Shown: positions 1-9,688, counted from the first letter of the stretch. The stretch is DNA of 64,000 nucleotides from Rugamonas apoptosis (GCF_014042355.1 NZ_JACEZU010000003.1:372001-436000); one strand, 5' to 3'. Made by a program: numbers and translations. Notes: generated from the letters alone by a model not told the origin.

Positions 1-181
1 TGGCAGTCGTCGCCGCGCATGGCGAGGGCTGCCCACGCGTGTTTGGCGCACGGTTACCGCCGTCGCTAAAACGCGAATAAAAGTTCGCAAATTCCCATAA
101 ATTTCCTCGCTTTTTGAAAATTATGGGTTATTATTTTTCAAATACCGACGAATTGTTCGGTTTAATTGGTGAGGGGCAAAT
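1..181. other. Leading intergenic region and promoter zone
   Basis: No gene can be assigned with confidence. The first 70 bases are GC-rich and could hold the last codons of an upstream gene: forward frame 1 stops at 67-69 and forward frame 3 at 78-80. Neither tail is recognisable. From about 70 to 170 the sequence turns AT-rich, as expected for the promoter of the island that starts at 182. A GAGGGG ribosome-binding site lies at 171-176. Confidence 0.5.
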
Positions 182-1387
182 ATGACGAAGAAAGTAATCA
201 TCTCCATCCTGGGCGGCGCCGGCATGATGGGGCAGGGCATCATCCGCGACTTGCTGTCCAAGCGCAGCATCATCGAGATCGGTGAGCTGCGCATGTTCGA
301 CAGCGACCGTAGCCGCATGGCGGCCCTGCGCGCGGAGCTGGACGACGCGCGCCTGACGGCGCATGACCTGGACGTGGCCGACCCGCAAGCGCTGGCGCGC
401 GCGCTGGCCGGATCCGACGTTTGCATCAACTCCGTGCCGACACTGGCCGGCTTCCAGATGGCCATCTTTGAAGCGGCGCTGAGCGCCGGCGTGGACTACG
501 TGGACCTGGGCGGCCTGGGCACCTACACCGTCAAGCAGCTGGAATGGCAGGAGCGCTTCCGCGCCGCCGGCGTGGTGGCGGTGCTGGGCGTGGGCGCCGA
601 TCCCGGCATGTCGAACGTGATCTGCCGCGCCGTGGCCGATGAACTGGATGAAATCGACAGCATCAACCTGTACTGGGCCGCCACCCTGAGCGGTCCGGAG
701 AATCCCGTGCTGGTGCCGCCGTACAGCGTGTCGACCGTGCTGGCCGAATATGCCCATCCCTGCCTGCAGTTCCTGGACGGCCGCCATGTGGAATGCGCGC
801 CGCAGACGGGCGTGGAAACCATCGCCCTGCCGGAGCCATGGGGCCGCTGCGAATTCATGTACTCGATCCACTCCGAGCAGCTGACCGTGCCGCTGGCCGA
901 CGGCATTCGCGAAAAAGGCATCAAGGAATTTACCTGGAAGCTGCACCTGCCGCACCGCGAGCATGAGGCTTGGGTGGGCCTGGTCAAGGCTGGTTTTGGC
1001 GAGTACGACCGCACGGTGGAAGTCAATGGCGTGGCGGTGCGTCCGCTGGACGTGCTGAACGCCGTCATCCAGCGTAACATCGCCGAGAACCAGGACCGTA
1101 TTCCTAGCCAGCAAAGCCACGAGATCCACTTCGCCATCGGCCGCGGCCGGGTTGGCGGCAAGCCTGCCACGGCGCGCTGCCAGGTGATCGTGCGTCCCAA
1201 CGCCATGTACGCGGGTTACGTGGACGCGGCCACCTCGATGAACGCCTCGATCGCCGTGCAACTGATGCTGACCGAGCCGCGCCGGCCCGGCGTGTACGCG
1301 CCCGAAGCGTACTTCAACGCGACCAGCTATTTCCGCGAGGCCGAGAAGCGCCACTTCGACATCACCATGACGCGCGACATCGGCTGA
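182..1387 (+). CDS. Saccharopine dehydrogenase-like NAD(P)-binding oxidoreductase
   Basis: A 401-residue cytoplasmic oxidoreductase. The N-terminus has a Rossmann loop GGAGMMGQG (residues 11-19), followed at the end of the second strand by an acidic FDSD (39-42), which favours NAD over NADP. The rest matches the saccharopine dehydrogenase / homospermidine synthase-like fold with a long substrate domain. The start is set by GAGGGG five bases upstream. It is the first gene of a forward-strand run that includes aldehyde dehydrogenases, amidases and an amine oxidase, so reductive or oxidative handling of an amino or imino compound is likely. Family members act on very different substrates (saccharopine, carboxynorspermidine, trans-acting enoyl reduction), so the reaction cannot be named. 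The family call is firm; the role is inference. Confidence 0.8.
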   Translation: MTKKVIISILGGAGMMGQGIIRDLLSKRSIIEIGELRMFDSDRSRMAALRAELDDARLTAHDLDVADPQALARALAGSDVCINSVPTLAGFQMAIFEAALSAGVDYVDLGGLGTYTVKQLEWQERFRAAGVVAVLGVGADPGMSNVICRAVADELDEIDSINLYWAATLSGPENPVLVPPYSVSTVLAEYAHPCLQFLDGRHVECAPQTGVETIALPEPWGRCEFMYSIHSEQLTVPLADGIREKGIKEFTWKLHLPHREHEAWVGLVKAGFGEYDRTVEVNGVAVRPLDVLNAVIQRNIAENQDRIPSQQSHEIHFAIGRGRVGGKPATARCQVIVRPNAMYAGYVDAATSMNASIAVQLMLTEPRRPGVYAPEAYFNATSYFREAEKRHFDITMTRDIG

Positions 1388-1405
1388 ATGGACGAGGGGG
1401 GAACC

Positions 1406-2899
1406 ATGCGCACTTTGCTCTACATCGATGGCGCTTTCGTCGAGCCGGCCCTGGGGGACTTCCTGCCGGTGATCGACCCGGCGACGGAGGAGAGCTTCGC
1501 CAGGGCCGCCGCCGGCACGCAGGCCGACGTGGAGGCGGCGGTGGCCGCCGCGCGCCGCGCCTTCGACCATGGCCCTTGGCCACGCATGCCGGCCACGCAG
1601 CGCGCCGCCATCCTGCGCCGGGTGGCGCAAGCCATCCGCGACGAACTGGAACCGCTGGCCTGGCTGGAAATGCGCGACAACGGCAAGCCGCTCAAGGAAG
1701 CGCGCCTGGATATCAGCGACGCCGCCTTTTGTTTCGACTACTACGCCGACATGGCCGAACAGGTGGAGGCGGAGGGCGATGCGGTGCAGGATGTGGGCGA
1801 CGACCGCTTCCAGTGCCGCATCCGCAAGGAGCCGCTGGGAGTGGTGGGCGCCATCACGCCGTGGAACTTCCCGCTGTTGATGGCGGCGTGGAAGGTGGCG
1901 CCGGCGCTGGCGGCCGGCTGCTGCGTGGTGCTCAAGCCGTCCGAACTGTGTCCGCTGACCTGTGTCGAACTGGCGCGCCACCTGCACCAGGCCGCACTGC
2001 CGCCGGGTGTGTTCAACCTGGTCACGGGGTTGGGGCAGACGGCCGGCGCGGCGCTCAGCGCCCATCCCGGTGTCGACAAGCTGGCCTTCACCGGCTCGCA
2101 GGCGACCGGCACGCTCGTGATGCAGGCAGCGGCGCGCGATATCCGTAACGTCAGCCTGGAGCTGGGCGGCAAATCGCCATTCATCGTGTTCGCCGATTGC
2201 GACCTGGATAAGGCGGTTGAATGGATACAGTTCGGCGTGTTCTGGAACCAGGGCCAGATCTGTTCGGCCACTTCGCGCCTGCTGGTGGAGCGGCCCATCT
2301 ACGAAGCCTTGCTGGAAAAGCTGAAGTTGGCCGCGCAACAGCTGGTGATCGGGCCGGGCGAGCGTGATGGGGTGCAGATGGGGCCTATCGTCTCGGCGGG
2401 GCAGAAGCGGCGCGTGCTGGAGGGGATCGAGCAGGGCAAGGCTTGCGGCGCGCGCCTGGTGACGGGGGGCGGCACGCCGGCCAACCGGACGCGCGGCTAT
2501 TTCGTGCAGCCCACCGTGTTCGCCGATGTGCCGCTGGACAGCTGGATCTGGCGCGAGGAAGTATTTGGCCCGGTGCTGGCCGTGCGCCCGTTCGACAGCG
2601 AGGCAGAGGCGATCGACGTGGCCAACGACAGCCGTTTCGGCCTGGCCGGGGCGGTGATGTCGGCCGACCTGGAACGCTGCGACCGGGTGGCTGGCGCGCT
2701 GCGGGCCGGGGTGGTGTGGATCAACTGCTCCCAGCCCACGTTCACCCAGCTGCCCTGGGGCGGCTACAAGGCTTCCGGCATCGGCCGCGAGCTGGGACGC
2801 CATGGCTACGAGGCCTACCTGGAAGTGAAGCAGATCACCCGCTTCGATGCCGGCAGCCACTGGAATTGGTATCGCTCGCCACGCGCATCCGCGCTCTGA
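1406..2899 (+). CDS. NAD(P)-dependent aldehyde dehydrogenase
   Basis: A 497-residue member of the aldehyde dehydrogenase superfamily, oxidising an aldehyde to the carboxylic acid. Counting from the start at 1406, the general-base glutamate is E252 in LELGGKSP and the nucleophile is C286 in GQICSATSR; the PWNFP cofactor motif is also present. An ATG at 1388 directly follows the previous stop, but the run of six G at 1396-1401 sits correctly for the ATG at 1406, which also starts with a typical ALDH N-terminus (MRTLLYIDG). It is co-transcribed with the gene before it. It resembles betaine or aminoaldehyde dehydrogenases, but substrate specificity cannot be read from the sequence. It probably acts in the same pathway as the amine oxidase at 12516, which would generate an aldehyde. 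Confidence 0.9.
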   Translation: MRTLLYIDGAFVEPALGDFLPVIDPATEESFARAAAGTQADVEAAVAAARRAFDHGPWPRMPATQRAAILRRVAQAIRDELEPLAWLEMRDNGKPLKEARLDISDAAFCFDYYADMAEQVEAEGDAVQDVGDDRFQCRIRKEPLGVVGAITPWNFPLLMAAWKVAPALAAGCCVVLKPSELCPLTCVELARHLHQAALPPGVFNLVTGLGQTAGAALSAHPGVDKLAFTGSQATGTLVMQAAARDIRNVSLELGGKSPFIVFADCDLDKAVEWIQFGVFWNQGQICSATSRLLVERPIYEALLEKLKLAAQQLVIGPGERDGVQMGPIVSAGQKRRVLEGIEQGKACGARLVTGGGTPANRTRGYFVQPTVFADVPLDSWIWREEVFGPVLAVRPFDSEAEAIDVANDSRFGLAGAVMSADLERCDRVAGALRAGVVWINCSQPTFTQLPWGGYKASGIGRELGRHGYEAYLEVKQITRFDAGSHWNWYRSPRASAL

Positions 2900-3062
2900 T
2901 TTCGACTGTTTGATCAATTTTACAACGGAGCAAAAACAAATCAAAAAACCGATCCTTTGTTCAGGTATAGTGAGTAAAGGCGTCGTCGCATCAAGTGGAA
3001 GAAGCATAAATCAACAAATTGTCGATTGAACGCTCGATAAAAAATAGACGGAGACCAAAGCA

Positions 3063-4445
3063 ATGACAAACGCAAAACATCAGTTCCTGCTCGTGACCGC
3101 AGCCTGCCTGGCCATGGCCGGCGGTGCGGCACGGGCCTCGGACGCCAGCCAGCTGGGCACCACCTTGACCCCGCTGGGCGGCGAAATGGCCGCCAGCAAG
3201 GATGGCCGCATCCCGGCCTGGAAAGAGGAAGCGCAAGCCAGCGACGGCTGGAGCTGGGGCAAGCTGCGCAAGGACTTCTGGAAGTACAAGAACGATAAGG
3301 CGCAGTACACCATCAACGCCGCCAACATGGCCCAGCATGCGAGCGTGCTGACGCCGGGCCAGCTGGCGCTGTTGAAGCAGAACCCCGGCTTTCAGATGGA
3401 GGTCTACCCGACCCGCCGCAGCTGCGGTGTGCCGGAATTCGTGGCCGAGAACACCCGCAAGAACGTCAGCACGGCCAAGCTGGGCGCCGACGGCTGGAGC
3501 CTGAAGTCGGCCGTGGTGCCGGGCACGCCGTTCCCCATGCCCGCCAGCGGCGCGCAAGCCATGATGAACATGAAGATGCGCTACCGTGGCGCGGGCGTGG
3601 AATACCAGAACGGCTACACCATGGTGTCGCCGCGCCGTGGCAGCGAGGACTGGATCATGGCCGGCTTCGAACAGAACTACTACTTCCCGGCCGGTAAAAA
3701 AGGCTCGAACAACCTGAGCGAGACGGGCAACGTGGAGTACTACACCTACTTTACCTACAAGTCGCCGGCCGCGCTGGCGGGCCAGGCCTTGGCCGCCGAC
3801 GTGTTCCTGGATAACCCGAACAGCGAAACGTTCTACTACTTCCCCGGCCAGCGCCGCGTGCGCCGCATGCCGGCCTACGCCTACGATGCGCCGCAGATCG
3901 GCTTCGAGAACCAGTACCTGCTCGACGAAACCAATATGTTCACCGGCACGCTCGACCGCTTCGACTGGAAGATCGTCGGCAAGAAGGAATTGCTGGTGCC
4001 GTACAACGTGCTGGGCGTGTATGACTTCAAGGCCAAGATCCAGGACGTGGTGGGCCGCAACGCGCTGGCCGCCAGCACCCGCCGCTACGAGCTGCACCGG
4101 GTGTGGGTGGTGGAGGGCACGGTCAAGCAGGGCGCGCGCCACGTGTCGCCCAAGCGTACCTACTACCTCGACGAGGACAGCTGGAACGCCGTGCTGGCGG
4201 AGGACTACGACGTGCAGGGCGCGCTGTGGAAGGTGCGCGAAGGCTATGTGGTGCCGGTCTACGAGACGGGCACCTGCGATGTGCTGGCTTTCGGCCAGTA
4301 CAACCTGCCGGAAGGGCGCTACGTGTTCGACTTCAGCACCGTCGGCGCTGGCGTGGACGTGAAGTGGCTCACCGAGAGCAAGGGCGAACGCACCAAGGCC
4401 GCGTTCTATACCTCGGAAAACCTGCGCGCCATCAGCGACCGCTAA
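3063..4445 (+). CDS. DUF1329 family exported protein (LolB-like fold)
   Basis: A 460-residue exported protein. A Sec signal peptide covers about residues 1-26 (charged start, hydrophobic core, cleavage after ARA). The rest is the DUF1329 family, which has a lipoprotein-carrier-like beta fold and is almost always encoded beside DUF1302 and an RND transporter, as here. It has been proposed to carry a hydrophobic ligand across the periplasm, but no biochemical role is established. A 163-base AT-rich gap separates it from the aldehyde dehydrogenase and probably holds its own promoter. The start follows GGAGACC with suitable spacing. Family assignment is confident; function is inferred from neighbours only. 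Confidence 0.85.
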   Translation: MTNAKHQFLLVTAACLAMAGGAARASDASQLGTTLTPLGGEMAASKDGRIPAWKEEAQASDGWSWGKLRKDFWKYKNDKAQYTINAANMAQHASVLTPGQLALLKQNPGFQMEVYPTRRSCGVPEFVAENTRKNVSTAKLGADGWSLKSAVVPGTPFPMPASGAQAMMNMKMRYRGAGVEYQNGYTMVSPRRGSEDWIMAGFEQNYYFPAGKKGSNNLSETGNVEYYTYFTYKSPAALAGQALAADVFLDNPNSETFYYFPGQRRVRRMPAYAYDAPQIGFENQYLLDETNMFTGTLDRFDWKIVGKKELLVPYNVLGVYDFKAKIQDVVGRNALAASTRRYELHRVWVVEGTVKQGARHVSPKRTYYLDEDSWNAVLAEDYDVQGALWKVREGYVVPVYETGTCDVLAFGQYNLPEGRYVFDFSTVGAGVDVKWLTESKGERTKAAFYTSENLRAISDR

Positions 4446-4461
4446 GAGACCGTTTCAAAAA

Positions 4462-4512
4462 ACCGTGGCTTCGTTTTCGCTGCGCCTCGCGGCGCGGCCG
4501 CCTCGCCACGGT
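4462..4512. repeat. Nested inverted repeat between the DUF1329 and DUF1302 genes
   Basis: Outer arms ACCGTGGC (4462-4469) and GCCACGGT (4505-4512) are perfect complements. Inside them GCGCC (4482-4486) and GGCGC (4491-4495) form a second stem with loop TCGC. No T-run follows, so it is not a classical terminator. It could be an RNA-processing or stabilising hairpin inside the operon, or a short dispersed palindromic element. Confidence 0.55.
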
Positions 4513-4571
4513 CAATTTGAACCAGCCTCTAAACCAGCCTCCAAGTCACTCACCGTCTTCAGGAGTACCAC

Positions 4572-6200
4572 ATGAACAAGCCATTCATCATGGCCTGCGC
4601 GATCGGCTCGTCCATCGCCGGCCTGGACGCGCACGCCGCGACCTTCAATACCGACTATTTTTCGGGCAGTTTCGATTCCACCGTCAGCGTGGGCACCGGC
4701 ATCCGCACCCGCGGACCCAACCCGACCTTGATCAACGAAGGCAACAGCGGCGGCCCTGCCGGCCAGTTGTCGCCCACCAGCGGCCTGGGCGACCAGGGCG
4801 ACCTCAATTACGCCAACGGCGACGCCTTCACCCGCTACCTGAAAGGCTCGCACGAACTGCTGCTCAAGTTCCCGGACGACGTGACGGCGATGGCCCGCGT
4901 CAGCTGGCTGCGCGACTTCGCCGCCACCAAGACCACGGGCTGGACCAGCGTTGGCACGCCGCCCGGCCTGCCGGACAACCTGTCCGACGAGGCGCGCAAG
5001 GACTTGCGTTTCAAGGCCCGTGTGCTCGACCTGTGGGTCAGCAAGAAGTTTGACGTGGACGGCCACATGCTGCGCATCCGCGCCGGCAACCAGGTCATCA
5101 GCTGGGGTGAAAGCCTGTTCATCCCCGGTGGCATCAACGTCACCAACGCGAGCGACCTGATGCGCCTGTCGCAGCCGGGCACCCAGCTCAAGGAAGCGAT
5201 CCTGCCGGCGCCTATCGTCAGCGCGGCGGCGGGCCTGGGCGCCGGCTTCAACGCGGAAGCCTATGTGCAGCTGGGCTGGAATGCCAACTACATGCCGCCC
5301 ACGGGCAGCTACTGGTCGACCTTCAACGGCATCGGCGCCGGCCATGACGCCTATGGCCTGCAGGAGACCAAGGCCCGCAACGGCGGCCAGTGGGGCTTGT
5401 CGCTGCGCTACCAGCCGCCCGGAACGCAGCTCAACCTGGGCGCCTACGCCATCAACTACCACGACAAGTCGCCTTCGTTCACCTTCAACAATCCGAACGG
5501 CGTGATGGGCTGGGTGTATGGCGAGGACCGCAAGCTGTATGGCCTGTCGGCCAACTTCCCGGTCGGCGACTGGGCCATCGGCGGCGAATTTTCGTACCGG
5601 CCGAAGGACGCCGTGACGATCAACGCGGCCACCACCGGTTGCGCCGCGCAGAACGGCAACTGCTGGGTCGACACCACCCGCATGCAGGCGGCCGTGACCA
5701 GCATGTTCAGCCTGACGCCGGACACGGCGCCCGGCCTGCTGCGCCTGTTGCACGCCGATTCCGGCACGCTGCTGGCCGAGGCGGTCGCGATCCGTTTCCC
5801 CGACCTGCAGAACGAATATGGCGGCGCGCCCATCTCGGCCGGCGGCTGGGGCTGGGGCCAGGAGTATTCGCCCGCCGGTATCCCACGCGCGGTGGGCACC
5901 CGCAATTCATCGGGCATCAATTTCGACTTCAGCTGGGTGTATGACGGCACGCTGATCCCGGGCTGGCAGGTGGTGCCGGAAGTGTTCTACTTCCGCGCGC
6001 TCAATGGCCGCACGCCCAACAGCGCCGCCACCTTCATGAAGGGGGCGCAGTCGGTCAACTTCACGCTGGGCTTCATCCAGAACCCGGCCAACTGGCAGGT
6101 GGCCGTCAATTACGCGCGCTTCATGGGCGGCGACACGGTGTTCGACCAGCCGTACCGCGACCGCAGCTTCGTCGGCGTGACCGTTTCCCGCAACTTCTGA
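4572..6200 (+). CDS. DUF1302 family outer-membrane protein
   Basis: A 542-residue protein with a Sec signal peptide (about residues 1-23, ending DAHAA) and a mature part rich in alternating aromatic and polar segments, ending in an aromatic-rich strand with C-terminal phenylalanine (VTVSRNF). This is the hallmark of an outer-membrane beta-barrel. DUF1302 proteins are predicted barrels that occur with DUF1329, RND and Ycf48-like genes, as here. The start follows AGGAG at 4560-4564. The expected role is passage of a hydrophobic substrate through the outer membrane, by analogy with FadL-type channels. That is inference from genome context, not demonstrated biochemistry. Confidence 0.85.
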   Translation: MNKPFIMACAIGSSIAGLDAHAATFNTDYFSGSFDSTVSVGTGIRTRGPNPTLINEGNSGGPAGQLSPTSGLGDQGDLNYANGDAFTRYLKGSHELLLKFPDDVTAMARVSWLRDFAATKTTGWTSVGTPPGLPDNLSDEARKDLRFKARVLDLWVSKKFDVDGHMLRIRAGNQVISWGESLFIPGGINVTNASDLMRLSQPGTQLKEAILPAPIVSAAAGLGAGFNAEAYVQLGWNANYMPPTGSYWSTFNGIGAGHDAYGLQETKARNGGQWGLSLRYQPPGTQLNLGAYAINYHDKSPSFTFNNPNGVMGWVYGEDRKLYGLSANFPVGDWAIGGEFSYRPKDAVTINAATTGCAAQNGNCWVDTTRMQAAVTSMFSLTPDTAPGLLRLLHADSGTLLAEAVAIRFPDLQNEYGGAPISAGGWGWGQEYSPAGIPRAVGTRNSSGINFDFSWVYDGTLIPGWQVVPEVFYFRALNGRTPNSAATFMKGAQSVNFTLGFIQNPANWQVAVNYARFMGGDTVFDQPYRDRSFVGVTVSRNF

Positions 6201-6213
6201 CCGGATAGCAGAG

Positions 6214-8613
6214 ATGACACGTTCACCCGCCCGATTATTGGCGCGCTTTGAAACGGTCTGTTTCGAGCGGCGCAACTGGCTGATGCTGGCGCTGCTCGGC
6301 CTGACCCTGGTGATGGGCTACCTGGGATGGCAGTTGCGGATGGAGGCCGGCTTCGAGAAGCAGATGCCGGCCAACCACCCGTATATCGAGACGTTCCACA
6401 CTTACCGTAACGATGTGATGGGCGCCAACCGCCTCAACATCGTGGTCCGCGCGCGCAAGGGCACGATCTGGAGCGCCGCGGGTCTCAAACGCCTGTATGA
6501 GGTGACCCAGGCCGTAACCTTTCTGCCGAACGTGGAGCGGCTCGGCGTGCAATCGCTGTGGACGCCCAACACCTTCGTCAACGAGATCACGGAGGAGGGC
6601 TTCCGCGCCGATCCGCTGATCGACGGCAGCATCAATCCCGAGCGGCTGGACGGCGCCACCATCGCCCGCATCGAACGGGCGGCAGCGCAGGGCGGCTTCG
6701 TCGGCACCCTGGTGTCGCGCGGGCAGGACAGCGCCATGGTCAGCGCGGAACTGCTGGAGCGCGACGCCGATGGCAAGAAGCTGGACTACGTGGCCTACAA
6801 CGCCATCCTGGAACAGCTGCGCCAGCGTTATGAAGACCAGGCGTTCAGCATCGAGATCATCGGCTTCGCCAAGCAGATCGGCGAGATCGCCGATTCAGCC
6901 AAGTCGGTACTGCGCTTCTTCGCGCTGGCACTGTTGCTGACGGCGGGCGCCGTGTACTGGTACTGCCGTTCGGTGCTGTTCACGGTGCTGCCGATCGCCT
7001 GTTCGCTGACGTCGCTGGTGTGGCAGTTCGGCGCCTTGCACCTGCTGGGCTTCGGCCTCGATCCGCTGGCCGTGCTGGTGCCGTTCCTGGTGTTCGCGAT
7101 CGGCGTGTCGCACGGGGTCCAGCAGATCAACTACATCGTGCGTGAAGTCTCGCTGGGCAAAACCTGCCTGGCCGCTTGCCGCGCCAGCTTCTCCGGCCTG
7201 CTGATCCCCGGCACGCTGGCGCTGGTGACGGCCTTCGTGTCGTTCGTGACGCTGCTGCTGATTCCGATCCCGATGGTGCGCGAACTGGCCATCGCCGCCT
7301 CGCTGGGCGTGGCCTTCAAGATCGTCACCAACCTGGTGATGCTGCCGGTGGCGGCTTCGTTCTGCCGTATCGACAAGTCCTACGCCGACGGCGCCATGGC
7401 GCTGCGTGAACAGCGGGCCGGCTGGCTGCGGCTGCTGGCGCGCATCGCGCGGCCGGGCAACGCGGCTGTCTGCCTGGCGGTGGTGGCTCTGATCTTTGGC
7501 CTGGCCGTGTGGCAGAGCAAGGGGCGGGTGATCGGCACGCTGGAACCGGGTGCGCCGGAACTGCGGCCGGATGCGCGCTTCAACCTGGACGCCGTCTCCA
7601 TCGCCAGCAACTACGACACGGGCCTGGACTGGCTGACCATCATCTTCGAAGCCAAGGGCGTGCAGAACGGTGCTGACAACGGGCAGGGCGTAGGCTTTTG
7701 CGGCAACGCCAACATCGGCCTGTTCCAGGATCGCTTCACGTGGGCCATGCAGCCGGTGCCGGGCGTGCTGTCGATCGCCTCGTTCGTGGACCAGATCAAA
7801 CAGTACAACCGTGGCTACAACGAGGGCAATCCCAAGATGGAGGCGGTGCCACTGGATGCGGCCAACTTCGCCGCGCTGGCCACCGAGATCGCCCGCACCC
7901 GCGGCACCATGCGCAAGGATTGCAGCATGACGGCCGTGCACCTGTACCTGACTGACCACAAGGCCGTCACCATCAACCGGGTGATCGCCGCCGCCGAAGC
8001 ATTCGCGGCCAGCCAGTCGGAGCCGGGCATCACGATCCGCCTGGCCACCGGCAACGCCGGCGTGCTGGCGGCCGTGAACGAGGCGCTGGAACGCAGCGAA
8101 CTACCGATGATGCTGTGGGTGTATGCGGCCATCGTGCTGCTGGTGCTGGTCACCTACCGCGACTTCCGCGCCGTGCTGGCCTGCTGCCTGCCGCTCACGG
8201 TGGGCACTTTCATCGGCTACTGGTTCATGAAGGAGCTGAGCATCGGCCTGACCGTGGCGACCTTGCCGGTGATGGTGCTGGCGGTCGGGATAGGCGTCGA
8301 CTACAGCTTCTACATCTACAACCGGCTGCAACTGCACCTGGCGCATGGCCAGCCCATCGTCAAGGCGCTCGAGCACGCGATCCTGGAGGTGGGCACCGCC
8401 ACCATCTTCACGGCCGTCACGCTGGCCGTCGGCGTGGCCACCTGGTCGTTCTCGGCGCTCAAGTTCCAGGCCGACATGGGCAAGCTGCTGGGCTTTATGT
8501 TCATGGTGAACATGGTGATGGCCATGACGGCCTTGCCGGCCCTGGCCGTGTGGCTGGAACGGCTGTTCCCGCGCCGGAAGCCGGCCCGCGTGCCTGGCCT
8601 GCTGCAGCATTGA
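6214..8613 (+). CDS. RND superfamily (MMPL-type) transporter
   Basis: A 799-residue inner-membrane protein with two similar halves, each having one transmembrane segment, a periplasmic domain and a cluster of five to six helices. The first helix is at about residues 18-36; the second half carries the signature GIGVDYSFYIYNRL. This is the MMPL/HAE3 branch of RND transporters, which move hydrophobic or lipid-like molecules using the proton gradient. It lies 13 bases after the DUF1302 gene and 16 before the Ycf48-like gene, so all are one operon. Together they would make a trans-envelope route for a lipophilic compound. Direction of transport cannot be decided from the sequence. Confidence 0.88.
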   Translation: MTRSPARLLARFETVCFERRNWLMLALLGLTLVMGYLGWQLRMEAGFEKQMPANHPYIETFHTYRNDVMGANRLNIVVRARKGTIWSAAGLKRLYEVTQAVTFLPNVERLGVQSLWTPNTFVNEITEEGFRADPLIDGSINPERLDGATIARIERAAAQGGFVGTLVSRGQDSAMVSAELLERDADGKKLDYVAYNAILEQLRQRYEDQAFSIEIIGFAKQIGEIADSAKSVLRFFALALLLTAGAVYWYCRSVLFTVLPIACSLTSLVWQFGALHLLGFGLDPLAVLVPFLVFAIGVSHGVQQINYIVREVSLGKTCLAACRASFSGLLIPGTLALVTAFVSFVTLLLIPIPMVRELAIAASLGVAFKIVTNLVMLPVAASFCRIDKSYADGAMALREQRAGWLRLLARIARPGNAAVCLAVVALIFGLAVWQSKGRVIGTLEPGAPELRPDARFNLDAVSIASNYDTGLDWLTIIFEAKGVQNGADNGQGVGFCGNANIGLFQDRFTWAMQPVPGVLSIASFVDQIKQYNRGYNEGNPKMEAVPLDAANFAALATEIARTRGTMRKDCSMTAVHLYLTDHKAVTINRVIAAAEAFAASQSEPGITIRLATGNAGVLAAVNEALERSELPMMLWVYAAIVLLVLVTYRDFRAVLACCLPLTVGTFIGYWFMKELSIGLTVATLPVMVLAVGIGVDYSFYIYNRLQLHLAHGQPIVKALEHAILEVGTATIFTAVTLAVGVATWSFSALKFQADMGKLLGFMFMVNMVMAMTALPALAVWLERLFPRRKPARVPGLLQH

Positions 8614-8629
8614 ACCGGGAGAGAAAAGC

Positions 8630-9688
8630 ATGAATCGCAATGTGAAAAAAGTAGTGGGCCTGTGCCTGGGCACCGCCGCGTTGGCGCTGGCGCCGGCCGC
8701 CTGGGGCGCCAGTTCGGCCGCATTGGCCGCCCCGGTCCCTGCGGCCAATTCGGCCAACTCGGCCACCCCGGGCGAGGGCGGTGCCTGGCCCGTCGTGCTG
8801 CGCCCGGCCGTCAAGGTGGCCCATGCCAGCCAGGCCGGCATGCTGGCCACCACCTGGGCCGGGCCGCGCGCGGTGGCCGTGGGTGCGCACGGCGTGGTGC
8901 TGCTGTCGGACGACCAGGGCAAGCACTGGCGCCAGGCCGCCAGCGTGCCACTGGATGCCACGCTGACCGGCGTCTCCTTTGTCGACGACAAGGAAGGCTG
9001 GGCGGTGGGGCAGGCCGGCGTGGTGCTGCACTCCCGTGACGGCGGCGAGCGATGGGAAGTCCAGCGCAGCACGCCGGACCAGGACCGGCCCCTGTTCGCG
9101 GTGCACTTCTTCGACCGTGCCAACGGCGTGGCGGTCGGCCTGTGGTCGCTGGTGCTGACCACCAGCGACGGTGGCCAGCACTGGACCAGCCGCCAGCTGG
9201 AAGCGCCGGCCGGCGCCAAGCGGGCCGACCTGAACCTGTTCGGCCTGTTTTCCGGGCCGGGCAACGCGCTGTACGCGGCGGCCGAAAAAGGCTATGTGCT
9301 GCACTCGGCCGACAAGGGGCAGAGCTGGCATTACCTGGCCACGGGCTATGCCGGCTCGTTCTGGACCGGCGCCGCCTTGCCGGACGGCGCGTTGCTGGTG
9401 GGCGGCCTGCGCGGCGCGCTGTACCGCAGCGCCGACGCCGGCCAGAGTTGGACGCGCATCGACACCGGCAGCACGGCCTCGATCACGGGCCTGGTCCGCA
9501 CCGGCGGTGAGCGTGGTGTGCTGGCCGTGGGCCAGGACGGCCTGACCCTGCGCAGCGTGGACGACGGCGCCACCTTCCAGGCCAGTTATCGCCATGACCG
9601 GCTGCCCCTGAACGCGGTCTTGCCGAACGCCGGTTTCGCGCCGCCGCTGATGTCGGCGCGCGGCCCGGTGCCGGCCGAAGTCCAGTAA
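8630..9688 (+). CDS. Ycf48-like (BNR repeat) exported beta-propeller
   Basis: A 352-residue protein with an N-terminal Sec signal (about residues 1-26) and at least six BNR-type repeats with an S-x-D-x-G-x-x-W core, for example SDDQGKHW, SRDGGERW, TSDGGQHW, SADKGQSW and SADAGQSW. This gives a beta-propeller related to the photosystem II assembly factor Ycf48/HCF136. In non-photosynthetic bacteria the family accompanies DUF1302/DUF1329/RND sets and its job is unknown. A periplasmic scaffold or assembly role for the transporter is plausible. A GGGAGAG ribosome-binding site precedes the start. Confidence 0.82.
   Translation: MNRNVKKVVGLCLGTAALALAPAAWGASSAALAAPVPAANSANSATPGEGGAWPVVLRPAVKVAHASQAGMLATTWAGPRAVAVGAHGVVLLSDDQGKHWRQAASVPLDATLTGVSFVDDKEGWAVGQAGVVLHSRDGGERWEVQRSTPDQDRPLFAVHFFDRANGVAVGLWSLVLTTSDGGQHWTSRQLEAPAGAKRADLNLFGLFSGPGNALYAAAEKGYVLHSADKGQSWHYLATGYAGSFWTGAALPDGALLVGGLRGALYRSADAGQSWTRIDTGSTASITGLVRTGGERGVLAVGQDGLTLRSVDDGATFQASYRHDRLPLNAVLPNAGFAPPLMSARGPVPAEVQ

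Noticed and set aside
131-3007. Minus-strand open frame of 958 codons
   Set aside because: It is exactly antisense to the saccharopine-dehydrogenase-like and aldehyde dehydrogenase genes, is rich in His, Arg and Gly as antisense GC-rich frames are, and matches no family.
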